A stretch of DNA of 64,000 bases from Thalassoroseus pseudoceratinae (GCF_011634775.1 NZ_JAALXT010000004.1:434001-498000), one strand, 5' to 3'; numbered from the stretch's first letter, positions 27,482 to 37,514 are shown. A program made the numbers and translations. The notes: generated by a model not told the origin, from the sequence alone.

Positions 27482-29098
27482 ATGAGTGCGTTTTGGGATG
27501 AGATGAAACCAAGGTCGCAACCGAACGCAGCGGGAATGTTTTGCACACTGTTGGTGTTCTGGGGAGCGTGTTTCGGTTTCCAAACCGGACACGCCGCCGA
27601 ACCAAATGCGTTTGCAATTGCGTTTCAGGAATCGCTTGTCAAATTGATCGCTGATGTGGAACCGGCGGTGGTCAGCATCGCTCGGGTCAATCCGGCGACA
27701 CGCTACATTCCGCGGGAAAATTTCAATCAGTTCGGCCCGCCCAATCGAAATCAAGAGGCGAGAACCGACCCATTACACCCGGAGTTCGTACCAAACGAAT
27801 TCGGAGCCGGGGTGCTTTTCACACCGCAAGGTGAGAACGCACTCGCCCCACGTCTCATTCTGACGGCGTATCATGTCGTTAAAGGAAGCCGGGTTTATGA
27901 GCAGAACCGTCCCGGCGCGAGTGAATTGGTGGTTCGCTTCGCGGACCGATCCGTCTGTCATGCCGCCATTGTTGCAGCGGACCCGCGTAGTGACTTGGCA
28001 GTTCTTCGGCTATACACCCCCGCCGACCGCTTGAACCTGTCCGATCGTTTAAAGAAGTACACCGGCGACATTCGCAAATTGCCAAGTTTGCCGATTGGAC
28101 AAGGGGAATCGGTCAAAAAAGGCTCGTTTGTTCTGGTCTTTGGCAATCCCTACGCGATCGCACGTGATGGATCGGCCAGCGTGGGGCAGGGGATGGTGAG
28201 CAATCTGACCCGACGCCCCGCACCACCCGACGCCGAAGCCGACGTGGAAACCATCCATCACCTCGGCACGCTGATGCAAATCGACGCGCGACTCAATCTT
28301 GGCAGTAGCGGGGGAGCGGTGGTCAATCTTCGAGGCGAACTTGTCGGGATCACAACGGCACAAGCAGCGCTCGAGGGTTATGATCAGTCCGTCGGCTACG
28401 CGATTCCACTCGATGAGGGAATGCGACGCGTGGTGGATGAGTTGGCCTACGGTTATGAGGTCGAGTACGGTCTACTCGGGATCGAACCCAAAACGACGAC
28501 GCTCTCGCAAGTACTCCCCGCCTCGATCCGCCAAGCTTCGGCGGCGGAGATCACAAGTGTTATGCGAAATTCCCCCGCAATGCAGGCGGGATTGCAGCGC
28601 GGGGATGTCATTCTCTCAGTGCAAGATCAGCCAGTGTTTTCGCAGGTCGATCTTCGACGTGAGGTGGGTATGCTCGGTCCGGATGCCAATGCTCGATTGA
28701 AAGTCGTGCGAGGAAGTGGACGCCAGGTGCTCACTGTCTCGGTCGCGTTGGCGAAGTGGCCATTGCTTTCTGATGAGCAAGTGGTGGCGACACGCTTGCG
28801 GTATGGTGCCCCGTACCAGCTTGGAATCGAGTACGCGAACGTACTGGTGGACTACCCTACCGGACGCCAGGAGTTTTTCGACCGCAATCAATACAACAAT
28901 GCGGTCGTCATCACGCAGGTCGAACCAATTCATGAACGATTCGACACCCTACACGTCGGTGATCTTGTCACACACGTAAATCGGCGTCCGGTCCGGAATC
29001 CGCAACAATTCGCTGCTGCGCTCGCCGCTGCCACCGGTCCGGAGCTAACGCTCACGGTCCTCGGAAAGCCGTCGCCGGTGGTGATTGATCGCGAATAA
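27482..29098 (+). CDS. HtrA/DegP-like trypsin-type serine protease with PDZ domains
   Basis: A 538-residue exported protease or chaperone. A signal peptide covers about residues 18-38 (FWGACFGFQTGHAAE). The trypsin-like domain has the full triad: His131 in TAYHVVKGS, Asp171 in DPRSDLAVLRL and Ser276 in NLGSSGGAVVNL. Two PDZ domains follow, the first with SPAMQAGLQRGDVILSVQDQ near residue 365 and the second with DTLHVGDLVTHVNRRPV near residue 500. This is the DegP arrangement used for periplasmic protein quality control. The ATG at 27482 was chosen; the frame is open much further up, across the recA end, but that part is not protein-like. It lies 85 bases after recA and may be read from it or from its own promoter. 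Confidence 0.9.
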   Translation: MSAFWDEMKPRSQPNAAGMFCTLLVFWGACFGFQTGHAAEPNAFAIAFQESLVKLIADVEPAVVSIARVNPATRYIPRENFNQFGPPNRNQEARTDPLHPEFVPNEFGAGVLFTPQGENALAPRLILTAYHVVKGSRVYEQNRPGASELVVRFADRSVCHAAIVAADPRSDLAVLRLYTPADRLNLSDRLKKYTGDIRKLPSLPIGQGESVKKGSFVLVFGNPYAIARDGSASVGQGMVSNLTRRPAPPDAEADVETIHHLGTLMQIDARLNLGSSGGAVVNLRGELVGITTAQAALEGYDQSVGYAIPLDEGMRRVVDELAYGYEVEYGLLGIEPKTTTLSQVLPASIRQASAAEITSVMRNSPAMQAGLQRGDVILSVQDQPVFSQVDLRREVGMLGPDANARLKVVRGSGRQVLTVSVALAKWPLLSDEQVVATRLRYGAPYQLGIEYANVLVDYPTGRQEFFDRNQYNNAVVITQVEPIHERFDTLHVGDLVTHVNRRPVRNPQQFAAALAAATGPELTLTVLGKPSPVVIDRE

Positions 29099-29243
29099 AA
29101 GCCATACCTTCCCCGGCTTCTGAACCCTCACGCTTGACATCGTGTCGACATTCTCAGATTCTCCGAAAGCTGCAGGCTGATTGTTATGGGCATCTCCGGA
29201 TGCTGGCCTGCGCCGAAAACTCTCGTGCCCGAGAAAGTCGACG

Positions 29244-31883
29244 ATGAAAACAGACGAAATCCGCGAAAAATATCTCTCGTTCTTTGAAAAGCAAGGCTGC
29301 GTTCGGCGGCCCAGTGATGTGTTGGTGCCCCGCGAGGACCCAACCGTGCTGTTCACGCCCGCCGGGATGAATCAGTTCAAAGAACAGTTCATGGGCATCA
29401 ACATTGATTACACCCGAGCAACCACCTGCCAAAAATGTCTGCGAACGGGCGATATCAGCAACGTCGGTGTGACGGCGTATCACCACACCTTCTTCGAGAT
29501 GCTGGGCAATTTCTCGTTTGGTGATTATTTCAAGAAAGAAGCGATCCACTGGGCGTGGGAATTCCTGACCGGCAAGCAGTGGATGAACATCAATCCGCAG
29601 CAGCTCACAGTGAGTGTTTATCAAGGCAAACACGGATTCGATGAAGAAGCGTACCGTATCTGGCACGAGGAAATTGGTCTGCCGGACAATCGGATCGCGA
29701 AGCTCGAAGAAGACGAAAACTATTGGCCGGCCAGCGCTCCGAGTGAAGGTCCCGATGGGGTTTGTGGACCGTGTAGCGAGATCTTCTATCATCCCGATGG
29801 GGACTCGAAGGAAGTCGAGATTTGGAATCTCGTTTTCACACAGTTCAACCGTGTCGGTGATCCGCCGGACAACCTTCGCCCACTTCCCAAGAAGAACATC
29901 GACACCGGCATGGGGCTGGAACGGATGGCTTCGGTCATGCAAGGTGTGCGGAGCAACTTCGAGATCGACACCCTCAAGCAACTGTGTCTCGCCGCTGGCG
30001 ACGTTGTTGGCAAGAAATACAGTTTCGACGATCCGGCCGGTCGTCCGCTGCGACGCATCGCTGACCACGTGCGAGCGGTGACATTCGCCATCCACGAAGG
30101 TGTGATGCCCGACAAGGAAAAAGAGAACTACGTCGTTCGGCAACTCCTGCGGCGGGCGGTGCTTGAGGGCTATTTGCTTGGGAAGACCGAACCGTTCCTG
30201 CACCAACTCGTTCCAACAGTTGCCGAGGTCATGACGTCGGCCTATCCGGAACTCAAAGAGACGGTGGCCAGCGCTCAGGGGACAATCAAAGAGGAAGAGT
30301 CGCAGTTCCTGGAAACTATTGATCGCGGACTTCACCATTTCGAATCCGCTGTGAAATCAGCCGGCAAATCAAAGAGCAACCAAATTTCCGGCGACGACGC
30401 TTTCACCCTCCACACGCAGGAAGGATTCCTGATTGAATTGGTGGAGGCGATGGCCAACAAGAAAAACTTGAGCGTCGACCGCAAACGTTTTGACGATTTG
30501 ATGCTCGAGTTCAAGGATACCAGTCGAGGCGGAGAGTCCGGCTTCGATTCCGTCATGGCCGAAGGTCCGCTGGATGCCATCCGCAAAACAAGCGGACCGA
30601 CCGAATTTCTCGGCTACGACAGCACAACCGCAGACGGGAAAATCGTCGGTATCATTGCCAACAAGCAATTGGTGGAGTCGCTTGAAGAAGTCGGCCATGT
30701 CTTGCCGGTGGCTGTCATTCTCGACCGCACACCGTTCTACGGGGAAGCAGGCGGGCAAGTCGGTGACAGTGGCGTGTTGCAGGCCGACGGGCTGGAATTT
30801 GAAGTCCTCACGACCCAGAAACAGAAGGAGCTCACACTTCACATCGGTCATTTGAAGCAGGGTGTTCTCAAGCTGGATCAAGCCGTGACCGCCGAAGTCG
30901 TATCCGACCGACGGGAAGGGATTCGTCGTGCTCACACCGCGACTCACCTGTTGCACTACGCCTTGCATCAGACAGTCGGGAAAGACGCTACGCAACGCGG
31001 CTCTAAAGTCGACAGCGATGAACTTCGCTTCGACTTCGCTCATGGCAAGTCATTGACGGATGACGAAATCCGCCAGATTGAAGACATCATCAACGAGAGA
31101 GTCAGCACCGGGGCCAGTGTCGAGACAGCCGTCATGCCAATCGAGGAGGCCAAGAAACTGGGAGCCATGGCGTTGTTCGGTGAGAAGTATCCCGATCGCG
31201 TGCGAGTCGTGAGCATTGGTGAATTCAGTCGCGAATTCTGCGGCGGCACGCATCTAAGCAACTCGGGACAAGTCGGCCTGTGCAAGATCACCAGTGAAGA
31301 ACCCGTCGCCAAAGGTGTGCGGCGGATCAAAGCCCTTACGGGGCCAAAGGCACTCGGACAGATTCGCGAAACGGAAAACCTGGTCAAAGAGCTTGTGACC
31401 CTGCTGAAGACTCCTGGACCGGCCGAATTGCCGCGACGGATCGAACAGTTGCAGGAAGAACTTCGCCAAACACGCAAGGAAGTTCAGAAGGTTGCCAGCC
31501 AGAACGTTTCCGGACTCGTTGATGAACTGATCCAGAATGCTGAGACGGTTGGTGACGTGAAGATCGTCACGCATGTCGCGGAGAACATCACTCGCGAAGC
31601 GTTGCGAGATTTCGTCGACCAACTCCGACAAAAAGGCGGACCGATCGCGATTTTGTTGGGAGCCGAACTCGACGGTAAAGCCGCGTTGATCGCCGGTGTG
31701 AGCAAAGACCTGATCAAACAAGGCGTGAAAGCGGGAGATGCAGTCAAAGTCGCTGCGAAAGAAGTCGGTGGTGGTGGCGGAGGTCGACCAGATATGGCCG
31801 AAGCCGGCGGAAAAAATCCGGCGGCGTTGCCAGCTGCCATCAAAGCGGCTGCAGACTTCTACCGCGAAAAACTCGGCGGTTGA
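29244..31883 (+). CDS. alaS: Alanyl-tRNA synthetase
   Basis: An 879-residue class II synthetase that charges tRNA-Ala. The aminoacylation domain starts [16 protein letters not shown] and has motif 1 ([11 protein letters not shown]), motif 2 ([14 protein letters not shown]) and motif 3 ([13 protein letters not shown]). The editing domain has the zinc ligands [11 protein letters not shown] and [10 protein letters not shown]. The C-terminal part includes a DHHA1-like region ending in the glycine-rich [14 protein letters not shown]. The length matches bacterial AlaS. The ATG at 29244 aligns with the family start; 21 upstream codons are dropped. It stands 145 bases after the HtrA gene and converges on the beta-lactamase-like gene with only nine bases between them. 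Confidence 0.97.
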   Translation: MKTDEIREKYLSFFEKQGCVRRPSDVLVPREDPTVLFTPAGMNQFKEQFMGINIDYTRATTCQKCLRTGDISNVGVTAYHHTFFEMLGNFSFGDYFKKEAIHWAWEFLTGKQWMNINPQQLTVSVYQGKHGFDEEAYRIWHEEIGLPDNRIAKLEEDENYWPASAPSEGPDGVCGPCSEIFYHPDGDSKEVEIWNLVFTQFNRVGDPPDNLRPLPKKNIDTGMGLERMASVMQGVRSNFEIDTLKQLCLAAGDVVGKKYSFDDPAGRPLRRIADHVRAVTFAIHEGVMPDKEKENYVVRQLLRRAVLEGYLLGKTEPFLHQLVPTVAEVMTSAYPELKETVASAQGTIKEEESQFLETIDRGLHHFESAVKSAGKSKSNQISGDDAFTLHTQEGFLIELVEAMANKKNLSVDRKRFDDLMLEFKDTSRGGESGFDSVMAEGPLDAIRKTSGPTEFLGYDSTTADGKIVGIIANKQLVESLEEVGHVLPVAVILDRTPFYGEAGGQVGDSGVLQADGLEFEVLTTQKQKELTLHIGHLKQGVLKLDQAVTAEVVSDRREGIRRAHTATHLLHYALHQTVGKDATQRGSKVDSDELRFDFAHGKSLTDDEIRQIEDIINERVSTGASVETAVMPIEEAKKLGAMALFGEKYPDRVRVVSIGEFSREFCGGTHLSNSGQVGLCKITSEEPVAKGVRRIKALTGPKALGQIRETENLVKELVTLLKTPGPAELPRRIEQLQEELRQTRKEVQKVASQNVSGLVDELIQNAETVGDVKIVTHVAENITREALRDFVDQLRQKGGPIAILLGAELDGKAALIAGVSKDLIKQGVKAGDAVKVAAKEVGGGGGGRPDMAEAGGKNPAALPAAIKAAADFYREKLGG

Positions 31884-31892
31884 GCGGGAGCC

Positions 31893-32963
31893 CTATTCGA
31901 TCGCGTCTTTCCCATCGAAAACGCGATCGACCGCTTTCTTTAACACGTTCAAATCATCGTGGATTCGGTCATCACGTCGCGCGTTGAGTAAAACGGCAAT
32001 GTTGAATCCATCGCTGCGTTGTCGCGCCATGGCCGTCGTCCCCGGTAAGCTGCCGAAGAATGTGTAGCGATAACTCGGGCCCGGCTCACGCGGTTCCCCG
32101 CTGATCCAATACGCATCGAGAAATCGACACAACGCCGGTGCCGACGCGATCATTCCGCCGTGCGCATCCATCACGTCGAGCAGAAAAGCACTATCGCGGA
32201 TTGGATATTCCACTTCGTTTTGCGGCCGTTTGCCGGAATCACTTGTGCCCAACCGAACCTCGTCGATGGTCTTCGGTTCGAAAACCAATTTTTGCATGAC
32301 TTTGATGAACGGCTTGTCATAGGTTTTTTCCAAAACCCGGCCGAGCACGCAGTAGCCGAAGTTCGAATAGACGGACTTTTCACCGGGCGTGAACTGCAAC
32401 GGCTGCTGCCACATGTATTCCACGACATCACTGGCGGTGATGTTCGCATCCGGTTGGGCCGTTTGCAGGATTCGCACGCCTTGGAACATGGGATCGAATC
32501 CAATATCACGATCCCAACCGCCTTCGTGTTTCAGCAAATGCCCGATGGTGATGTTCTTCAATCGTGGGTCTGCGGGTTCACCGTGGGCTTTTGACATCTC
32601 CAACAACTCAAACGCCTTGGTGTCGAGCGAAAGTTTCCCGGTGCGGATCGCCGTCTTGATTGCCGCCGCGGTCATGGGTTTGCTGACACTCGCAATGCGA
32701 AACAAAGCCTTCGGAGAAACCGGGGTTTGCTTGTTCTGATCGTGAAACCCGAAGCCGGCGGAGTACAGCAGCTTCCCGTTTCGCGAAACCGCCACCGTTG
32801 CCGCCTTGGCATCGACGAGACTCATAAAGTCGATGATCGCAGATTCCAACGCGGCTTGAGTTTCGCGATCAATCATCGTTGCGGCCTCATTCGCGACTTG
32901 GCTGTTTGGCTGTGCGGAAGGAAGAGAAACCAACAACAGAGCGATCAAAACGGCGTGCGTCAT
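31893..32963 (-). CDS. Serine beta-lactamase-like hydrolase
   Basis: A 356-residue exported protein of the class C beta-lactamase/penicillin-binding protein-like group. A signal peptide (ATG at 32963, cut after about residue 20) is followed by the SxxK motif in FRIASVSKPMTA, with Ser as nucleophile, and the YxN motif in SVYSNFGYCVLGR. Family members here are mostly esterases or D-amino-peptidases, not true antibiotic lactamases, and no third KTG-like motif is clear, so resistance should not be assumed. It starts six bases after the BRCT-MerR-TPR gene ends, so the two are co-transcribed. It meets alaS tail to tail. Confidence 0.87.
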   Translation of the reverse strand: MTHAVLIALLLVSLPSAQPNSQVANEAATMIDRETQAALESAIIDFMSLVDAKAATVAVSRNGKLLYSAGFGFHDQNKQTPVSPKALFRIASVSKPMTAAAIKTAIRTGKLSLDTKAFELLEMSKAHGEPADPRLKNITIGHLLKHEGGWDRDIGFDPMFQGVRILQTAQPDANITASDVVEYMWQQPLQFTPGEKSVYSNFGYCVLGRVLEKTYDKPFIKVMQKLVFEPKTIDEVRLGTSDSGKRPQNEVEYPIRDSAFLLDVMDAHGGMIASAPALCRFLDAYWISGEPREPGPSYRYTFFGSLPGTTAMARQRSDGFNIAVLLNARRDDRIHDDLNVLKKAVDRVFDGKDAIE

Positions 32964-32969
32964 GATGGA

Positions 32970-34244
32970 TCATTCTTCGTGTTCGATTTGTTGCAGACGA
33001 TCTTTAGCTTCCTGAGCCCACGGGCCACGCGGGTCGCAATCCAAATAGGCTTGCCAATGGTGCCGTGACTCGTCTTCGCGACGCAATCCGTCGAGTAAGG
33101 CAGCTTTGTGACGGTGGGCGTCGGGGTATTCGGAGTGGATATCCAAAGCCGCGTCGAATGCCATCAATGCGGATTCCGTTTCCCCAGTTTCCTCAAGAAC
33201 GCACCCGAGTTGCGTCCACGCTTCGATGAACTGGGAATCATGTTCTAACGCCGCGTAGTACCGTTCACGAGCAGCGGCGGTTTGGCCAGCTCGGTACAAC
33301 GTTTCCGCCAAATGAAAATGAACGACCGGATCGGTGGCCTGTTCCATCAAACACAAACGAAACGCGTTGATCGCCGATGGCAAATCGCCGGAATCGCTGT
33401 AGTCGCATCCTTCTTGAAACCAACGCTCGGCGGTCCACGTCTCTTGTTCCGAAGTTTGATCGCCAGCCTGTTCGCCGATCGCAATCGGACCGGGCAATGT
33501 CGCGGGAGAGTCGTCCTGCTCGACTTGCGTGAAATCGAAGTATCGTTGACGGCTAACAGGCTCGATCAAACCGGCGTCGTCTCGATAGAGCAGGGTGGTT
33601 CGGTTCTGCATCAGCACTTCGAGTTGTGCCAATGGTCGATCGACGTGTGGCAACAGTTCCCGAATCTGCTCCAAGCTCGCTTTGAGTCGCGTGCTGGAGA
33701 CCCCCGCCTCAAGCAATTCACTCAACCGCCGAGCGGCAGACACTTCGGAGAAATCGAAGTACGCCAACCGGAAGACCTTCTTGACTGGACGAATCAACCC
33801 AACGCGTTCCCACCGGCGAACCATCGAGACGGAAACGTTCAGCAACTGACTCAGCGTTTCGCTGGTACACAGTCGCCGTGTCTGCCGGGACGGATCGGTC
33901 AACCCGATGAGTCGAAGCCAATCCGACTCGGCGACCAACCGTGATTCCGCTCCACGTTGCTGCCATTCCAGGAAACGAACGAGTCGCTGCGTTGGTTGCC
34001 CATCGGTGTCGAGCGGGCACCCCTCATCGCCGACAACCAGCATCGTCGTTTGCTTCGCGACATGCTCCGTAGCGGAACCTCCGTTTTGCTCGACGAGTTC
34101 GCACGCCTCTCGATGCGTCATCGAGGCCAACGTACCGGTAAACGCGACCAGCTCTCCTTGTAACGGCGGAGAACTTGTCATCGTAACATTGGAAGCCGGA
34201 GGCGATGGGGGATCGCTTGAATCTGGGGGATGTGTCGCAGCCAT
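32970..34244 (-). CDS. BRCT-MerR-TPR fusion regulator
   Basis: A 424-residue cytoplasmic protein with three parts. Residues about 28-115 look like a BRCT domain (GELVAFTGTLASMTHREACELVEQNGG, later TMLVVGDEG and ESDWLRLIGL with the conserved Trp), as at the end of bacterial DNA ligase. Residues about 123-200 form a MerR-type helix-turn-helix (LCTSETLSQLLNVSVSMVRRWERVGLI) with a downstream helical arm. Residues about 270-420 are TPR repeats (DPVVHFHLAETLYRAGQTAAARERYYAAL). A DNA- or phosphopeptide-binding regulator is inferred. The MerR sensor domain is missing, replaced by TPRs. It heads an operon with the beta-lactamase-like gene and has a promoter-like pair right before its ATG. Confidence 0.78.
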   Translation of the reverse strand: MAATHPPDSSDPPSPPASNVTMTSSPPLQGELVAFTGTLASMTHREACELVEQNGGSATEHVAKQTTMLVVGDEGCPLDTDGQPTQRLVRFLEWQQRGAESRLVAESDWLRLIGLTDPSRQTRRLCTSETLSQLLNVSVSMVRRWERVGLIRPVKKVFRLAYFDFSEVSAARRLSELLEAGVSSTRLKASLEQIRELLPHVDRPLAQLEVLMQNRTTLLYRDDAGLIEPVSRQRYFDFTQVEQDDSPATLPGPIAIGEQAGDQTSEQETWTAERWFQEGCDYSDSGDLPSAINAFRLCLMEQATDPVVHFHLAETLYRAGQTAAARERYYAALEHDSQFIEAWTQLGCVLEETGETESALMAFDAALDIHSEYPDAHRHKAALLDGLRREDESRHHWQAYLDCDPRGPWAQEAKDRLQQIEHEE

Positions 34245-34591
34245 AACGTCTATAATCGACCAAACTCCCCGAGGTTGTCAATTGGCGTCGAGCAATGTTT
34301 GGAGAGTAGAGAGCAGGACATGAACAAAGCGATGAAAACGGGCTCGGCTCCTCGCCGCCCGCAAGAGCCACCGATTCCTGAACACGCTGCTAGAGTTGGA
34401 ATTGCGCCGAGTCCCTCGCAGCTGTGCCCGGTCGCGAAATTCTTCCCCCCATTGGCTCGTTCTGCCATGTCAGCCACGCTTGCGGCTGCCTTTGCCGGGA
34501 TATATCCTTTCATTCATGAACAAATACATCAGGGTTCTGTATAAACATAAGTTACGCCTACAAGACGTACATAACCTAGATTGACTCATAG
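34245..34591. other. Unassigned leader region before the SIR2-like gene, 347 bases
   Basis: The left end holds the promoter of the BRCT-MerR-TPR gene. The middle has several overlapping short frames on both strands (for example 34320-34544 plus and 34250-34513 minus), none with a recognised domain or a good ribosome site. It may be a remnant of a gene or simply leader DNA. From about 34500 on the sequence turns AT-rich up to the SIR2-like start, where a TATAAA lies at about 34541-34546 without a convincing -35 partner. Confidence 0.35.
34252..34281 (-). promoter_or_regulatory. Sigma-70-like promoter of the BRCT-MerR-TPR gene
   Basis: Read on the minus strand, TTGACA (34276-34281) is separated by 18 bases from GATTAT (34252-34257), a fair match to the -35/-10 consensus. 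The ATG at 34244 is only seven bases beyond the -10, so the transcript would start at or near the start codon (leaderless), and no Shine-Dalgarno sequence is present. Confidence 0.45.
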
Positions 34592-35983
34592 ATGACAGCG
34601 TACGCGGATTACCAAGAACATTGCATCACGATGATTAGAGGTATCATCAGCGATCGTGGCTGCCAACCGATCCTCTTCGCTGGCTCGGGACTCTCAAAGC
34701 GTTTTTTTGATGCTCCGAGCTGGGATGAGTTACTCGACCATCTTTGCAATTCATGCCCGTCGATTAAGTACGACTACGGATACTACAAACAAAAGCACAA
34801 CGATCTTCCTACGATCGGGTCGGAGATCGCTGAGCATTATCGGGAATGGGCTTGGTCAAAATCAGGCAAGAAAAGATTTCCCTCAGAACTATTCAGTTCC
34901 GAGCAGCCCACTGACATTTACCTAAAACACTGCGTTGCCGAACACTTCCGTAAAATTACACCTACGCCATCCCGAATAAAGACTGCGGCTGCCAAAAGAG
35001 AGTTAGAGGCACTTCGAGAAATACAGCCTCATGCAGTGATTTCGACGAATTACGATGAATTCTTGGAACGTGTGTTCCCAGACTTCGAGCCGATTGTTGG
35101 CCAACAAATCCTCCGAGCAAATTACGTTAGCGTCGGAGAGGTTTTCAAGATCCATGGTTGCGCAACAGATCCAACATCACTGGTTCTTACATCCGAGGAC
35201 TACAGCGAGTGGACACGCAAGAAGAAGTACCTAAGTGCCAAACTTCTCACTTACTTCGCGGAGCATCCACTGGTCTTTCTTGGTTATAGCGGATCCGATG
35301 ACAATATTAGAGCAATCCTTTCCGACATTGACGAGATCCTCGCTGAACCAGATGGCTTAGTTTCAAATCTGATTTTCGTAACATTCCGACGTAATGCGAA
35401 GTCGGCTGAAAGTCTGCCAGTCGAAAAGCTGATTGAACTTCGGGATGGCCGGTCGATTCGCGTACGGAATATCGACGCATCCGACTATGAGTGGATATTT
35501 CGTGCTCTTGGTACTGGAGCACCGATCGAGAAAGTCGATCCAAAAATTTTGCGTGCATTACTCGCAAGGAATTATGACCTCGTGCGACATGACATTCCGA
35601 GAAAGACCGTGCAAATCGATTTTTCGACGCTTGAGCATGCCGTAAACACTGACGGGCAATTTGCACACTTGCTTGGGATCTCGACCTTAGATAATCCGAG
35701 CGTCTTCAATGCCGTCTATCCATATACGCTGACAAGTGTCGCAAAAGAGCTCGGGTTCTCGTACTGGTCGCATGCAAACAAACTTCTAAAGCAGATCGAA
35801 GACGAGCACGGCGTCGATATCAAGAGCTTTGATAACAAGTATCACATTACCGTAAAGGTCGGCGCTTCAGACACGTCGGTCGCACAAAAGTATTCGCAAG
35901 CCTGCGTCGACCTGTTGGCAGCTGTGCGTGACGGTTTACCATATTCAGTTGACCATACAGAACTCAGCGGCCCAGAGCAGTAG
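34592..35983 (+). CDS. Stand-alone SIR2-like protein with C-terminal winged-helix-like domain (putative defence gene)
   Basis: A 463-residue cytoplasmic protein. Residues 20-300 have the SIR2_2 pattern: GSGLS (31-35) for NAD binding, STNYD (151-155), KIHG with the catalytic His188, and LGYSGSDDNI (230-239). In prokaryotic immunity such domains are NADases (ThsA, DSR, SIR2-HerA, pAgo-linked). The C-terminal part (about 340-420, SVAKELGFSYWSHANKLLKQI) looks like a winged helix, so the chain may bind DNA or a partner. No HerA, Argonaute, STAND ATPase or transmembrane part is attached or adjacent. The gene and leader are AT-richer than their neighbours, which suggests transfer. A defence role is inferred from the family. 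It could also be a SIR2 fused regulator. Confidence 0.8.
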   Translation: MTAYADYQEHCITMIRGIISDRGCQPILFAGSGLSKRFFDAPSWDELLDHLCNSCPSIKYDYGYYKQKHNDLPTIGSEIAEHYREWAWSKSGKKRFPSELFSSEQPTDIYLKHCVAEHFRKITPTPSRIKTAAAKRELEALREIQPHAVISTNYDEFLERVFPDFEPIVGQQILRANYVSVGEVFKIHGCATDPTSLVLTSEDYSEWTRKKKYLSAKLLTYFAEHPLVFLGYSGSDDNIRAILSDIDEILAEPDGLVSNLIFVTFRRNAKSAESLPVEKLIELRDGRSIRVRNIDASDYEWIFRALGTGAPIEKVDPKILRALLARNYDLVRHDIPRKTVQIDFSTLEHAVNTDGQFAHLLGISTLDNPSVFNAVYPYTLTSVAKELGFSYWSHANKLLKQIEDEHGVDIKSFDNKYHITVKVGASDTSVAQKYSQACVDLLAAVRDGLPYSVDHTELSGPEQ

Positions 35984-36235
35984 ATTGTCGTAACAATGCG
36001 TTGCACGCCGAGTCGCCGAACGATCCGTTTTGGCAATGAACAATCCTTCGCGGCGACTGGATGATCGCCGCCGTTGGCTGGCTGTTGCTGAACCTCACAG
36101 GTTTCCGGTTAGGACGACACTTGCCCCCAGTCGCGTGACAACTCTCTCGGAAGAGACGTATTGAGCAGTGGCAAATTCGCTCGCTGAGAACTATAACCGA
36201 GCGGAACAATGTCGATTTGAACCAGAGGTGAACTT

Positions 36236-37474
36236 ATGTCATTGCGAGATGCCGATCCGTCTGTTTGGGATATGATTCAGCGTGAGGAAACCCGACAAGT
36301 TGAGGGATTGGAACTCATCGCGTCGGAAAACTACACCAGTGCCGCGATTCAGGAAGCGGCCGGCACGGTGCTGACGAACAAATACGCGGAAGGTTATCCC
36401 GGTCGACGATATTACGGCGGATGCGAATTCGTCGATGAAGTCGAAACGTTGGCTCGCGACCGTGTGCGGGAACTGTTCGGAGCCGAACACGCCAACGTCC
36501 AACCTCACGCCGGTTCCCAAGCGAACATGGCAGCTTACATGTCCGTGTTGAAGCCGGGCGATACCATTCTCGCAATGGATTTGGCCCAAGGCGGACACCT
36601 GACTCACGGCATGCACCTGAACTTTTCGGGTCAGTTGTACAACGTGGTCCACTACGGCGTGCGTGAGGACGATCACCGGATTGACTTCGATCAAGTGGCC
36701 AGTCTTGCGAAAGAGCACAAGCCAAACATGATCGTCGCGGGCGCGAGTGCGTATCCGCGAGAAATCGATCACAGCAAGTTCGCCGACATCGCCCGTGAAA
36801 CGGGGGCAAAGTTGATGGTGGACATGGCTCACTACTCCGGTTTGGTGGCGGGGAAAGTCCACAACAACCCGGTGCCGGTCGCCGACTTCGTCACCACGAC
36901 CACGCACAAAACGCTTCGTGGTCCGCGTTCCGGCATGGTCCTTTGCAAGGAAGAATACGCCAAAGACGTTGACCGCACGGTCTTCCCCGGTCTGCAAGGT
37001 GGACCGTTGATGCACATCATCGCCGCGAAAGCCGTCTGCTTCGGTGAGGCGTTGCAACCATCGTTCCAAGAATACGCGAAGCAAGTCGTGTCCAACGCGA
37101 AAACGCTGGCGGAGACACTGGCGGCCGGTGGACTTCGCTTGATGAGCGGTGGAACCGACAACCACCTGATTCTGACCGACGTGACATCAATCGATCTCAC
37201 CGGAAAAATCGCCGAGAAAGCACTCGATCAAGCGGGCATCACGGTCAACAAGAACATGATCCCTTACGATCAACGCAAACCGCTCGACCCCAGTGGGATC
37301 CGCATCGGAACGGCGGCGCTCACCACCCGTGGCATGAAGGAAGATGAAATGCAGCAGGTGGGGCAGTGGATTCTCCGCGTGATGAAATCCGCTGACAACG
37401 ACGCTGAGATTGAGAAAGTTCGAGGCGAAATCCAAGAGTTCGCCCGCAACTTCCCTGTGCCGGGAATCAAGTAG
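36236..37474 (+). CDS. glyA: Serine hydroxymethyltransferase
   Basis: A 412-residue PLP enzyme that interconverts serine plus tetrahydrofolate and glycine plus methylene-tetrahydrofolate, the main one-carbon source. The start [43 protein letters not shown] and the PLP-binding Lys225 in [14 protein letters not shown] are all present, as is the C-terminal [15 protein letters not shown]. Length is normal for bacteria. The ATG at 36236 has AGAGGTGA five bases upstream. No glycine- or folate-type riboswitch could be folded in the 252-base gap above it. A strong palindrome follows 41 bases downstream and may end the transcript. Confidence 0.97.
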   Translation: MSLRDADPSVWDMIQREETRQVEGLELIASENYTSAAIQEAAGTVLTNKYAEGYPGRRYYGGCEFVDEVETLARDRVRELFGAEHANVQPHAGSQANMAAYMSVLKPGDTILAMDLAQGGHLTHGMHLNFSGQLYNVVHYGVREDDHRIDFDQVASLAKEHKPNMIVAGASAYPREIDHSKFADIARETGAKLMVDMAHYSGLVAGKVHNNPVPVADFVTTTTHKTLRGPRSGMVLCKEEYAKDVDRTVFPGLQGGPLMHIIAAKAVCFGEALQPSFQEYAKQVVSNAKTLAETLAAGGLRLMSGGTDNHLILTDVTSIDLTGKIAEKALDQAGITVNKNMIPYDQRKPLDPSGIRIGTAALTTRGMKEDEMQQVGQWILRVMKSADNDAEIEKVRGEIQEFARNFPVPGIK

Positions 37475-37514
37475 GAGTTGGAGTTGTCGGTGGTCCTTCG
37501 ATCACCAATGATTA

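Noticed and set aside
31893-32963. Antibiotic-resistance beta-lactamase
   Set aside because: SxxK and YxN are present but the third KTG-like motif is not clear, and planctomycete genomes hold many esterase-like members; resistance is not supported.
36036-36164. 42-codon frame in the gap before glyA
   Set aside because: Arg-rich, no ribosome site, no family; probably leader DNA.
35984-36235. Possible riboswitch upstream of glyA
   Set aside because: I looked for glycine, SAM and folate riboswitch cores and saw none of the conserved blocks.
34592-36235. Complete multi-gene defence island
   Set aside because: Only the SIR2-like gene has defence-type motifs; both flanks are housekeeping genes and no integrase, repeats or att-like sites were found.
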